Shown here piece after piece: positions 1-5,298 of a stretch of DNA of 7,487 bases (its first letter is position 1; every line of letters starts with the position of its first letter). The notes below the pieces were generated by a model that saw only the letters and a program-made list of their open reading frames with translations, searched no databases and was not told where the DNA came from. The stretch is from assembly GCA_016288675.1 (NCBI GenBank), contig JAEELC010000073.1, positions 1 through 7,487 on the forward strand. The letters are read 5' to 3'. The position numbers and the translations under genes are program-made. Origin of the DNA: Acholeplasmatales bacterium. Its GTDB lineage: Bacteria; Bacillota_I; Bacilli_A; Acholeplasmatales; Anaeroplasmataceae.

Positions 1-698
1 CATTAGGTAAGCTTATGAATGAAGAAAGCTATAATGCCGCAAGAAATGTTGATTGCATTTTATTTATGGTATCATGTGATGCTCCTTTAGGTAAAGGAGA
101 TCAAATGATTATGGATCATTTGAAAACATTTAAGGAAGATGTATATCTTGTTATTAATAAAATCGATTTACTTGAAGATAGAAAAAAATTATGTGATATT
201 ATTATTTCTTACAATCAACAATATAATTTTAAAGAAGTATTCCCTATTTCTGCTAAGACAGGAGAAGGAGTATTAGAACTTACAAGTTTCTTAAAGACTA
301 AATTACCATTTGGACCAAAATATTATCCTGATGATATTATTACTGATCACCCTGAACGCTTTATTGTATCAGAATTAGTTCGTGAAAAGTGCTTATATCT
401 AACTCAAGATGAGGTTCCTCATTCAATTGCTGTAATTGTAGATTCAATGAAGAATATTGAAGATTCTGATAGAGTAGAGATTTATGCAACAATTTATGTA
501 GAACGTGATTCTCAAAAAGGTATCGTATTAGGTAAGCAAGGTGCTATGATTAAAAAGATTAAGGAACTTGCTCGTAAAGATATTAAAAATCTATTAGGTA
601 GCCCTGTAGAACTTAATCTATGGGTTAAGGTAAAAAAGAATTGGACAGAACGTCCTGATTCTATGAAAGCCTTAGGTTATCAAAAAGATGAATACTAA
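1..698 (+). CDS. era: GTPase Era, C-terminal part (5' end outside window)
   Basis: Era is a GTPase that binds the 3' end of 16S rRNA and helps mature the 30S ribosomal subunit. The frame is already open at base 3 (Leu-Gly-Lys-Leu before the first Met at base 15), and this matches the family segment after the DTPG motif, so the gene starts upstream and the Met at 15 is not the true start. Numbering from that Met, the G4 motif NKID lies at residues 48-51 and the G5 motif SAK at 79-81, followed by a linker and a type II KH domain with the GxxG loop GKQG at 173-176. The Walker A and switch regions lie outside the window. The C-terminal end looks complete. recO follows 47 bases downstream, a common neighbour of era in Bacillota. 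Identification is firm. Confidence 0.95.
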   Translation, partial: LGKLMNEESYNAARNVDCILFMVSCDAPLGKGDQMIMDHLKTFKEDVYLVINKIDLLEDRKKLCDIIISYNQQYNFKEVFPISAKTGEGVLELTSFLKTKLPFGPKYYPDDIITDHPERFIVSELVREKCLYLTQDEVPHSIAVIVDSMKNIEDSDRVEIYATIYVERDSQKGIVLGKQGAMIKKIKELARKDIKNLLGSPVELNLWVKVKKNWTERPDSMKALGYQKDEY

Positions 699-729
699 TA
701 AAATGTGTTTTTAACACATTTTATTTTTT
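697..729 (+). terminator. Intrinsic terminator after era
   Basis: A perfect 13-bp stem (697-709 with 713-725) has a 3-base loop and runs into a T stretch. It is almost entirely A/T and its first bases lie inside the era stop codon. The stem is weak in GC, so termination may be partial and allow read-through into recO. Confidence 0.7.
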
Positions 730-745
730 AAAGGAGGTGTAATCT

Positions 746-1447
746 ATGGAAGAAGAATATACTGGTATTGTTATAAGAACTATTCATTTTAATGAATCTA
801 GTGAGATAGTTCATGTTTTAACAAATCAAGGGATAATATCTGTTATGGTTAAAGGTGCTAGACGATATAAAAGCCATAAGCTTAGCTTTTGTATACCAAT
901 GACAAAAGTAAGCTTTAAGGTTACATCCTCTAAGATTTCTTCTTTAATTGATTATACTATCCTTAATGACTATTCAATTATAAAAGAAGACTTGAAGAAG
1001 AATTTATGGTTTTCTTATATTCTTGAAATAGTTAATAAATTACCTGATAATTCATATTATAGAAATATTTATAATTTGATAGATAAAATCTTTGAACTAG
1101 GTAGTTTTAATAATCCTATGTTATTAATAATGATTGCTCAAACTAAATTATTAAAAATATATGGTGTAGAACCAGAATTAAAGAAATGTGTGATTTGTGG
1201 TAAACCAAATCTTGATTTCTTTAGTATTTCTAATGGTGGATTTGTATGTAATAATTGTAGCGCAAATGATAAAACTAATGCTAAGCCATATTTAGATATA
1301 AGAACATTATATTATTTTGATATTTATAATGGAAATTTAAATGACCTTAGTAATATTGATTTAAAAGATGTTTTCTTAAATTTAAAGGCTTATTATGATT
1401 ATTATGTGGATATAAAATTACACTCTTTATCTAGTCTTATTATTTAA
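746..1447 (+). CDS. recO: DNA repair protein RecO
   Basis: RecO loads RecA onto SSB-coated single-stranded DNA with RecR in the RecFOR recombinational repair pathway, in the cytoplasm. The 233-residue protein begins with the typical OB-fold opening (YTGIVIRTIHFNESSEIVHVLTNQG), including the conserved glycine and the K-G-A-R segment near residues 36-39. A helical domain follows. The zinc site is four cysteines in two pairs, C148/C151 and C168/C171. Length is slightly below the usual 240-255. The ATG is fixed by a near-perfect Shine-Dalgarno sequence, AAGGAGGTG, seven bases upstream. No separate promoter is evident between the era terminator and the start, so expression probably depends on read-through from era. 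Nothing is broken or missing. Confidence 0.93.
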   Translation: MEEEYTGIVIRTIHFNESSEIVHVLTNQGIISVMVKGARRYKSHKLSFCIPMTKVSFKVTSSKISSLIDYTILNDYSIIKEDLKKNLWFSYILEIVNKLPDNSYYRNIYNLIDKIFELGSFNNPMLLIMIAQTKLLKIYGVEPELKKCVICGKPNLDFFSISNGGFVCNNCSANDKTNAKPYLDIRTLYYFDIYNGNLNDLSNIDLKDVFLNLKAYYDYYVDIKLHSLSSLII

Positions 1448-1457
1448 AGTTATTTTC

Positions 1458-1486
1458 TTTACTTTTGTTATTTAATATACTATAAT
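1458..1486 (+). promoter_or_regulatory. Putative sigma-A promoter for the NERD-like gene
   Basis: A TTTACT -35 box (1458-1463) and a perfect TATAAT -10 box (1481-1486) are separated by 17 bases. Transcription would begin near 1493, leaving a leader of about 27 bases before the GTG start at 1520. Called by eye. Confidence 0.55.
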
Positions 1487-1519
1487 TTACCTCGGGTCAA
1501 ATATCTTGAGGTGATAATT

Positions 1520-2125
1520 GTGATTTATATGATTATATATATTACTGCGGGAGTATTTGTTTTTGTATTGTTGTTAGCTGTTTTATATTCTTTACGCTAT
1601 AAACTTAAAGAGATTTCAATTTATAAAAATTTAAAGAAAATTAGAAATGTTAGTATTTTAAAAAACTTTCAAATAAATCATAAAAAGATGCGTTATGTAT
1701 TAGTATCTGAAAAAGGTTTATTTGTTGTAAATGTAATAAATGAAAAAGGTACATTCTTTGGTAGTGATTTTGATAAAACATATACAATTGCCCGTGGAGA
1801 TAAGAAGATGCATATTGTTTCACCTTCAATTTCTACAAAGGAATATGTAAATGATTTAAAGGCTTTATGTCAAAATCTAGGATATCAAAATATTCCAATT
1901 TATATGGGTATTATTTATACTCGTGCAAACACTAGCTATGTAGCAAGTTCATATAAATACAAGAATGGTAAAGAAATTGTTTCTACTTTACGTATTAAAG
2001 TTAATAAGGCAATGAATAAAGGTGAGGTAATTAACCTTTATAATGATCTATCTTCAGAACAACGTAAATCACATGATATTGATGTTGTATATTATGATAG
2101 AAGTTTTGAATCAACAACTAGATAG
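1520..2125 (+). CDS. Membrane-anchored NERD-like protein, probably catalytically degenerate
   Basis: This is a 201-residue protein of unproven function. Residues 4-25 are one strongly hydrophobic segment followed by basic residues (R26, K28, K30), which suggests an N-terminal membrane anchor with the rest in the cytoplasm. Residues 58-88 resemble the core of the NERD (nuclease-related) domain: RYVLVSEKGLFVV, then a short strand, then GTFFGSDFDKTY. Where NERD proteins usually read FVIEVKN, this one reads FVVNVIN, so the presumed catalytic Glu and Lys are Asn71 and Ile73. The usual upstream Asp is also not present (R58). It is therefore more likely a binding or scaffold version than a nuclease. 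I chose GTG at 1520 because GAGGTGA (1508-1514) is correctly spaced to it. The in-frame GTG at 1511 lies within that site, and the ATG at 1529 is too far from it. Confidence 0.6.
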   Translation: MIYMIIYITAGVFVFVLLLAVLYSLRYKLKEISIYKNLKKIRNVSILKNFQINHKKMRYVLVSEKGLFVVNVINEKGTFFGSDFDKTYTIARGDKKMHIVSPSISTKEYVNDLKALCQNLGYQNIPIYMGIIYTRANTSYVASSYKYKNGKEIVSTLRIKVNKAMNKGEVINLYNDLSSEQRKSHDIDVVYYDRSFESTTR

Positions 2126-2146
2126 TCTTTATGGACTATCTTTTTT
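2121..2146 (+). terminator. Intrinsic terminator after the NERD-like gene
   Basis: The stem GATAGTC/GACTATC (2121-2127 with 2134-2140) has a 6-base loop followed by six T. It overlaps the TAG stop codon (2123-2125). Its 3' arm also overlaps the likely -35 region of the next gene. Confidence 0.8.
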
Positions 2147-2160
2147 CTTTTTGATATAAT
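2132..2160 (+). promoter_or_regulatory. Putative extended -10 promoter for the 467-residue protein gene
   Basis: An extended -10 box, TGATATAAT, ends at 2160. The -35 match is modest (TGGACT, 2132-2137, 17-base spacing) and sits in the preceding terminator stem. Start near 2167 would give a leader of about 11 bases before the ATG at 2178. The 14-base string TTTTTGATATAATT here recurs exactly in the tRNA promoter. Confidence 0.6.
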
Positions 2161-2177
2161 TTGAAATGGTGATTTTA

Positions 2178-3581
2178 ATGTCTAAGATTAATAATTTGTT
2201 CAATAGTTTAGATAATGATGATTTAGATTTGATTTGTGATAGATTAGGATATGGAGATTCTGATTTAGCAAATGATAGAATAAGTAAAATTTTAACTATT
2301 GAGTCTATATATAAAACTGATAAAGATACATTAGGTTATTTATTAACTGGTGAGGAAATTGAATTTTTAAAAGCTAATCTAGATAAATCTTTAGATAAGT
2401 CTAGCTTAGTATTAAATTTAAATTCTTTAGCTTTATTTTTAAAAGATACTGATTCTTATTATAAAGTTCCTGAGGAACTTAAGAAAAGCTTAAAAAGAGC
2501 TATTTCTGCATATGAATCAAATTCTAAGCAAATAGAAGATACTAAGGTTGTCATTTATTTAATTCTTGGATTAATAAGAATTAAAGGCGCTTTAAAAGTT
2601 AAAGATTTAATTTCAAAAATTAATGAATTTGTATCATTTAATGATGAATTGTTTGAAGTATGTTTAACTCATCCTTTATTTAAGAGATTTTTAACGATTG
2701 TTAAACATAATAGAAATGAATTTGTTACATTTAAAGAATTTAAAGGAGTTAATTACGATTTTTATAAATTCTATAATAAGAATATTGATACAGATAAATT
2801 GTCTGTATTTACAATTGGTAAGAATATCATAGATACATCAAGTACTAATTATGATAAGATATTAGATTATCCTCGTGTTTGTTATGTGCTTGGTAAAATA
2901 AATAAGAATGAGCTTATATTATTTGTTGGTAATAATAATTACGATTATGAGAATTTTATTGATATAGAATTATTAGATTATTTAGATGATGAAGATATTC
3001 GTGTTTTAGATGATTATTTTAGAACTTTACCAAGCTTTATTGATGTTTCAGAAAATTCTTTATTTATTAATCCTAGAGTTGGTAATGATGTTGATTCTGT
3101 TGTTTCTTTATTATATAGACAAGCAACTATTACTTATAAAAAGAGAGTTGACCAAGAAGAAGTTAATTCAGATTCTAAGCTTGATGATCATATAAGAAAA
3201 TTACAAATATCAATGCTTGAGAATAATTTTTCAATTGTTGATGATATGATTGAAACATATGATTTAACTGAAAAAGATGAACAATTCTTACTTTCTCTTA
3301 AGTCTTCAAAAGAACAAGAATATGCTGTCCTTAAATGTAGAAAAGATGGAATTGAATTAGTTAATACGAAAACTTTAGATACTTATTTAGTAAAAATTGA
3401 ATTAAATAATTATTATAGAGATCATAAACTTATTCCACATTTAGCACATATTACTTTAGCAGTATATGATTCAAATTTAATTATGTTTACATACGCTCCA
3501 GGTAGAGATTTAATGAAGGAAGAATTAGATAAGTATAATGATATTTTTAAACATAGTACTGAAATAAAAAAATCTTTATAA
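2178..3581 (+). CDS. Unrecognised soluble protein, 467 residues
   Basis: I do not recognise a family. The protein is rich in Asp, Glu, Lys, Leu and Ile, with no signal peptide, no membrane span and no cysteine cluster. Residues 1-120 look helical. Residues 122-150 (a hydrophobic helix, then IKGALKVKDLISKINEF) resemble a winged-helix segment, but only weakly. Residues 205-300 alternate strands and acidic helices (YLDDEDIRVLDDYF near 268-281). Residues 380-440 look beta-rich, like a small barrel (YAVLKCRKDGIELVNTKTLDTYLVK), and the end is helical. I chose ATG 2178 over ATG 2166 because GGTGAT (2168-2173) is spaced for it and the promoter predicts transcription starting near 2167. The gene has its own promoter and is followed by the tRNA gene, so the neighbours do not suggest a role. 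Codon use matches its neighbours and the frame is intact, so it is real. Confidence 0.85.
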   Translation: MSKINNLFNSLDNDDLDLICDRLGYGDSDLANDRISKILTIESIYKTDKDTLGYLLTGEEIEFLKANLDKSLDKSSLVLNLNSLALFLKDTDSYYKVPEELKKSLKRAISAYESNSKQIEDTKVVIYLILGLIRIKGALKVKDLISKINEFVSFNDELFEVCLTHPLFKRFLTIVKHNRNEFVTFKEFKGVNYDFYKFYNKNIDTDKLSVFTIGKNIIDTSSTNYDKILDYPRVCYVLGKINKNELILFVGNNNYDYENFIDIELLDYLDDEDIRVLDDYFRTLPSFIDVSENSLFINPRVGNDVDSVVSLLYRQATITYKKRVDQEEVNSDSKLDDHIRKLQISMLENNFSIVDDMIETYDLTEKDEQFLLSLKSSKEQEYAVLKCRKDGIELVNTKTLDTYLVKIELNNYYRDHKLIPHLAHITLAVYDSNLIMFTYAPGRDLMKEELDKYNDIFKHSTEIKKSL

Positions 3582-3591
3582 AAAACAGCAC

Positions 3592-3619
3592 TTGCAATTA
3601 TTGTCATTTTTGATATAAT
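3592..3619 (+). promoter_or_regulatory. Promoter of the tRNA-Glu gene
   Basis: TTGCAA (3592-3597), a 16-base spacer and TATAAT (3614-3619) preceded by TGA form a strong extended -10 promoter. Transcription would start near 3626, just ahead of the tRNA 5' end at 3634. The -35 box lies 10 bases after the stop codon of the preceding gene. Confidence 0.75.
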
Positions 3620-3633
3620 TGTAAATGCAATCT

Positions 3634-3708
3634 GGTTGAGTGGTCAAGTGGTTAAGACGGAACCCTCTCAAGGTTCAATCACGGGTTCGATTCCCGTCTC
3701 GACTACCA
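3634..3708 (+). tRNA. tRNA-Glu (anticodon CTC), CCA encoded
   Basis: A full cloverleaf folds by eye. The acceptor stem is 3634-3640 with 3698-3704, including G1-U72 and U4-G69 wobble pairs. The D-arm is GTC/GAC with GG in its loop. The anticodon stem GAACC/GGTTC encloses CTCTCAA, giving anticodon CTC at 3667-3669. The variable loop has four bases. The T-arm is ACGGG/CCCGT with TTCGATT. The discriminator is A and CCA is encoded at 3706-3708. The D-arm and T-arm sequences match the bacterial tRNA-Glu pattern, and CTC reads GAG. A CTC isoacceptor is unexpected in such an AT-rich genome, where tRNA-Glu(TTC) normally reads both GAA and GAG. Confidence 0.93.
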
Positions 3709-3721
3709 AATTGATAATTAT

Positions 3722-3750
3722 ACGTTTGATATTCTTTATCGAACGTTTTT
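3722..3750 (+). terminator. Intrinsic terminator of the tRNA-Glu transcript
   Basis: Arms ACGTTTGATA (3722-3731) and TATCGAACGT (3737-3746) form a 10-bp stem with one G-U pair and a 5-base loop, followed by five T. It lies 13 bases after the CCA end, so the tRNA appears to be a single-gene transcript. Confidence 0.8.
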
Positions 3751-3759
3751 ATTTTGCAT

Positions 3760-3791
3760 AAAAAAACCTTACTAATTATTAGCAAGGCTTT
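3760..3791 (-). terminator. Intrinsic terminator of ruvX (minus strand)
   Basis: Read on the minus strand, CCTTGCTAA and TTAGTAAGG pair over 9 bp with a G-U pair and a 3-base loop, followed by seven T. On the plus strand the wobble becomes an A-C mismatch, so the structure favours minus-strand transcripts. It begins 5 bases after the ruvX stop codon. Confidence 0.8.
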
Positions 3792-3796
3792 ATTTG

Positions 3797-4225
3797 TTAG
3801 ATTTGATTTATTGAACGAAGATATCTTTCTAAAATAATTTGAGCTGCAGCAGAATCGATAATCATTTTTTGCTTTTTCGAATTCTTTTTATTTAAATGTA
3901 ACATTTCGCTAGCTTCTACAGTAGTATTTCTTTCATCTTGAAACTTTATTTCAATATTTGGAAAATGTGGTTGAAGCTTTTTAGCGAACGCCTTAACAAT
4001 AGGTGTCATTTCACATTCATCACCGCTTGGATATAAAGGATAACCCATAACTATATGTTCAATACGTTCTGTTTTTGCAATTTTTAAGAATTGTGCTAAA
4101 CAATCATCATAATCATCAGGAGCAAAATGTAAATTTGGTAGTGCAGTTGTAAACATACCACTTCTAGAAATTGCTAGACCTAGAGAACTTCTTCCAAGAT
4201 CTAGAGATATAATATTCATTAACAT
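3797..4225 (-). CDS. ruvX: Putative Holliday junction resolvase / pre-16S rRNA nuclease RuvX (YqgF)
   Basis: YqgF/RuvX proteins are small RNase H-fold nucleases linked to maturation of the 16S rRNA 5' end and, by fold, proposed as Holliday junction resolvases. The 142-residue product has the family motifs in order: SLDLGRSSLGLAIS with D9, IVMGYPLYPSGDECE (residues 58-72, the VVGLPL...G segment), DERNTTVEA (97-105) and IDSAAAQIILERYL (123-136) with D124. The acidic active-site set (D9, D97/E98, D124) is intact and length is typical. The ATG at 4225 is supported by GGTGAT five bases upstream; the Met at residue 3 is spaced less well. The gene stands alone on the minus strand, divergent from the LUD-domain gene, rather than in the common alaS-yrzL-yqgF cluster. 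Confidence 0.93.
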   Translation of the reverse strand: MLMNIISLDLGRSSLGLAISRSGMFTTALPNLHFAPDDYDDCLAQFLKIAKTERIEHIVMGYPLYPSGDECEMTPIVKAFAKKLQPHFPNIEIKFQDERNTTVEASEMLHLNKKNSKKQKMIIDSAAAQIILERYLRSINQI

Positions 4226-4262
4226 AATTTATCACCAATTTAATTATACATAAATATTTCAA

Positions 4263-4292
4263 ATTATAAAGAATTAAGTTTTGTTATGTTAT
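4263..4292 (-). promoter_or_regulatory. Putative promoter for ruvX (minus strand)
   Basis: On the minus strand, ATAACA (4292-4287, 4 of 6 matches to a -35 box) and TATAAT (4268-4263) are 18 bases apart. This predicts a start near 4256 and a leader of about 30 bases. It interleaves with the plus-strand promoter of the LUD gene. A second TATAAT at 4248-4243 is a weaker alternative. Confidence 0.4.
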
Positions 4293-4295
4293 AAT
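4287..4295 (+). promoter_or_regulatory. Extended -10 promoter for the LUD-domain gene
   Basis: TGTTATAAT (4287-4295) is an extended -10 element 23 bases before the ATG. No good -35 box is present, as is common for TGn-type promoters. It shares the divergent region with the ruvX promoter, so the two may interfere. Confidence 0.5.
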
Positions 4296-4318
4296 TTAAT
4301 TAGTAGTGGAGGCTTTTT

Positions 4319-4930
4319 ATGGATTTAAATGAAGTTAAATTTAATTTAGAAAAAAGAGGATTTAAAGTTTCTTTATTTGAAAATGGAAAAGAAGTAGTTT
4401 CATATCTAAATAAGGAAATTGATAATACTACAGTTGGTATTGGTGGTTCTGTTACTGTTAAAGAGCTTGGTCTATTTGATGAACTTAAAACTCATAATAC
4501 TGTTTGGTGGCATAATGATAATAAGCAAGCTTTAGAATATGGTGTTTATGCTATTAGATGTAATGCAGCTAATACAGATATTTACATATCATCTGTAAAC
4601 GCAATGAGTAAAGACGGAATAATGATAAATTTAGATGCAACTGGAAATAGAATAGCTTCAACTGTATGGGGACATAAGAAGTGTTATTACATAATTGGTG
4701 TTAATAAAATTGAAGATGATTTTGAAAAAGCATACAATCATGTAAAAAACATTAGCGCTCCAAGAAACGCTAAGCGCCTTAATTTAAAGACTCCTTGTGC
4801 TGTTAAAGGAGACAAGTGTTATAACTGTAATTGTGAAGCAAAAATTTGTAGAACTTTTATGATTTATGAAGCTCCTAGTAAGGGACAGGATATAGAAATA
4901 ATAATTGTAAACCAAACACTAGGTTATTAA
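4319..4930 (+). CDS. LUD-domain protein (LutC/YkgG-like, stand-alone)
   Basis: The 203-residue protein belongs to the LUD (lactate utilization, DUF162-type) family. LutC is the small partner in the LutABC lactate oxidation complex, but many stand-alone members have no known role. Family signatures are GIGGSVTVKELGLFDEL (residues 40-56), WWHNDN (63-68), ISSVNAMSKDGIMINLDATGNRIAS (90-114) and WGHKK (117-121). The C-terminal part has a cysteine cluster, C160, C167, C170, C172 and C178 (TPCAVKGDKCYNCNCEAKIC), which could bind metal or an iron-sulfur cluster. The ATG is set by TGGAGG six bases upstream. No lutA or lutB lies within view: ruvX is upstream on the other strand, and an independent T-box operon is downstream. 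A lactate role should therefore not be assumed. No convincing terminator follows. Confidence 0.85.
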   Translation: MDLNEVKFNLEKRGFKVSLFENGKEVVSYLNKEIDNTTVGIGGSVTVKELGLFDELKTHNTVWWHNDNKQALEYGVYAIRCNAANTDIYISSVNAMSKDGIMINLDATGNRIASTVWGHKKCYYIIGVNKIEDDFEKAYNHVKNISAPRNAKRLNLKTPCAVKGDKCYNCNCEAKICRTFMIYEAPSKGQDIEIIIVNQTLGY

Positions 4931-4973
4931 TGAAAAAATAAGCCTTTTGAATACGCTTTCAAAAAAATAATTA

Positions 4974-5001
4974 TTGTATTATTTTCGAAATAATATATAA
5001 T
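4974..5001 (+). promoter_or_regulatory. Promoter of the T-box/ABC transporter operon
   Basis: TTGTAT (4974-4979), a 16-base spacer and TATAAT (4996-5001) place the start near 5008, shortly before T-box Stem I. A dyad, ATTATTT-tcg-AAATAAT (4978-4994), overlaps the end of the -35 box and fills the spacer. It lies outside the transcript, so it could be a protein binding site. This is unproven. Confidence 0.6.
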
Positions 5002-5007
5002 TTAAGC

Positions 5008-5274
5008 CATAAATGCAATGAAAAGAAAATAGTAATTAGTTTTTAATCTATTAAGCGAGTTATCGTTGGTGTGAGGGTAATATAGAAAAATTAATGAACG
5101 CCTTCTTGGAGCAGATTCTTGATAAAAAAAGAACTCCGGGTTCGCCCGTCAAAGCGTCTGAGTTTGATAGAACTCATAGAGTTTCATTACTGTGAAGTGA
5201 TGATTAACTAAGGTGGCACCACGTTTATATACGTCCTTAGACAAATTATTTTTTTTGTCTATGGACGTTTTTTT
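5008..5274 (+). promoter_or_regulatory. T-box riboswitch leader, predicted specifier CGC (Arg)
   Basis: The leader senses uncharged tRNA and lets transcription continue into the importer genes. Stem I starts with a kink-turn: TGC/GCA closing pairs, AAT bulge, tandem G-A pairs of 5020-5021 with 5109-5110. A helix AAGAA/TTCTT follows. The loop-E motif is AGTA (5031-5034) opposite GAA (5096-5098). The triplet after GAA is CGC (5099-5101). A 10-bp helix (5035-5044 with 5086-5095) leads to a distal stem-loop around GTTGGTGTGAG (5065-5075). Stem II is TTCTT/AAGAA, followed by a CGGG-TTCG-CCCG hairpin and two more hairpins (5159-5176 and 5184-5203, the latter with a GTGA tetraloop). The T-box AAGGTGGCACCACG (5210-5223) sits in the antiterminator: CTAAGG 5208-5213 with 5235-5240 and ACG/CGT. 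The UGGC bulge predicts discriminator G. The base after CGC is C, not the usual purine, so Arg is likely but not certain. Confidence 0.93.
5232..5274 (+). terminator. Regulated terminator of the T-box leader
   Basis: CGTCC-t-TAGACAAA (5232-5245) pairs with TTTGTCTA-t-GGACG (5254-5267), leaving one T-T mismatch and an 8-base loop, and is followed by seven T (5268-5274). Bases 5232-5240 are also the 3' arm of the antiterminator, so the two structures exclude each other as a T-box requires. Confidence 0.92.
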
Positions 5275-5298
5275 CTTCCATAGACTTGGAGGGAAAAT

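Noticed and set aside
15..17. ATG at 15 as the start of the first gene
   Set aside because: The frame is open upstream to the window edge and the protein there begins mid-domain relative to Era, so the true start is outside the window.
1446..1465. AAAGT/ACTTT hairpin after recO as a terminator
   Set aside because: Only five weak pairs with a 10-base loop and no following T-run; chance pairing is likely in this composition.
3010..3195. Open frame of 61 codons on the plus strand inside the 467-residue protein gene
   Set aside because: It lies in another frame of a well-supported gene, has no good ribosome site and encodes a low-complexity Leu/Ile-rich string typical of AT-rich shadows.
3422..3607. 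Minus-strand open frame of 61 codons at the 3' end of the 467-residue protein gene
   Set aside because: It is antisense to coding sequence and runs into the tRNA promoter; no ribosome site or family feature supports it.
4945..4964. Hairpin TTTTGAA/TTCAAAA after the LUD gene as its terminator
   Set aside because: It is followed on the plus strand by A-rich sequence, not a T-tract, and the stem is short and weak. There is no minus-strand gene here for it to terminate either.
5096..5102. AAC (Asn) or GCC (Ala) as the T-box specifier instead of CGC
   Set aside because: AAC overlaps the GAA of the loop-E motif, so it is out of register. GCC is one base late, and its tRNA-Ala is expected to have discriminator A, which does not fit the UGGC bulge.
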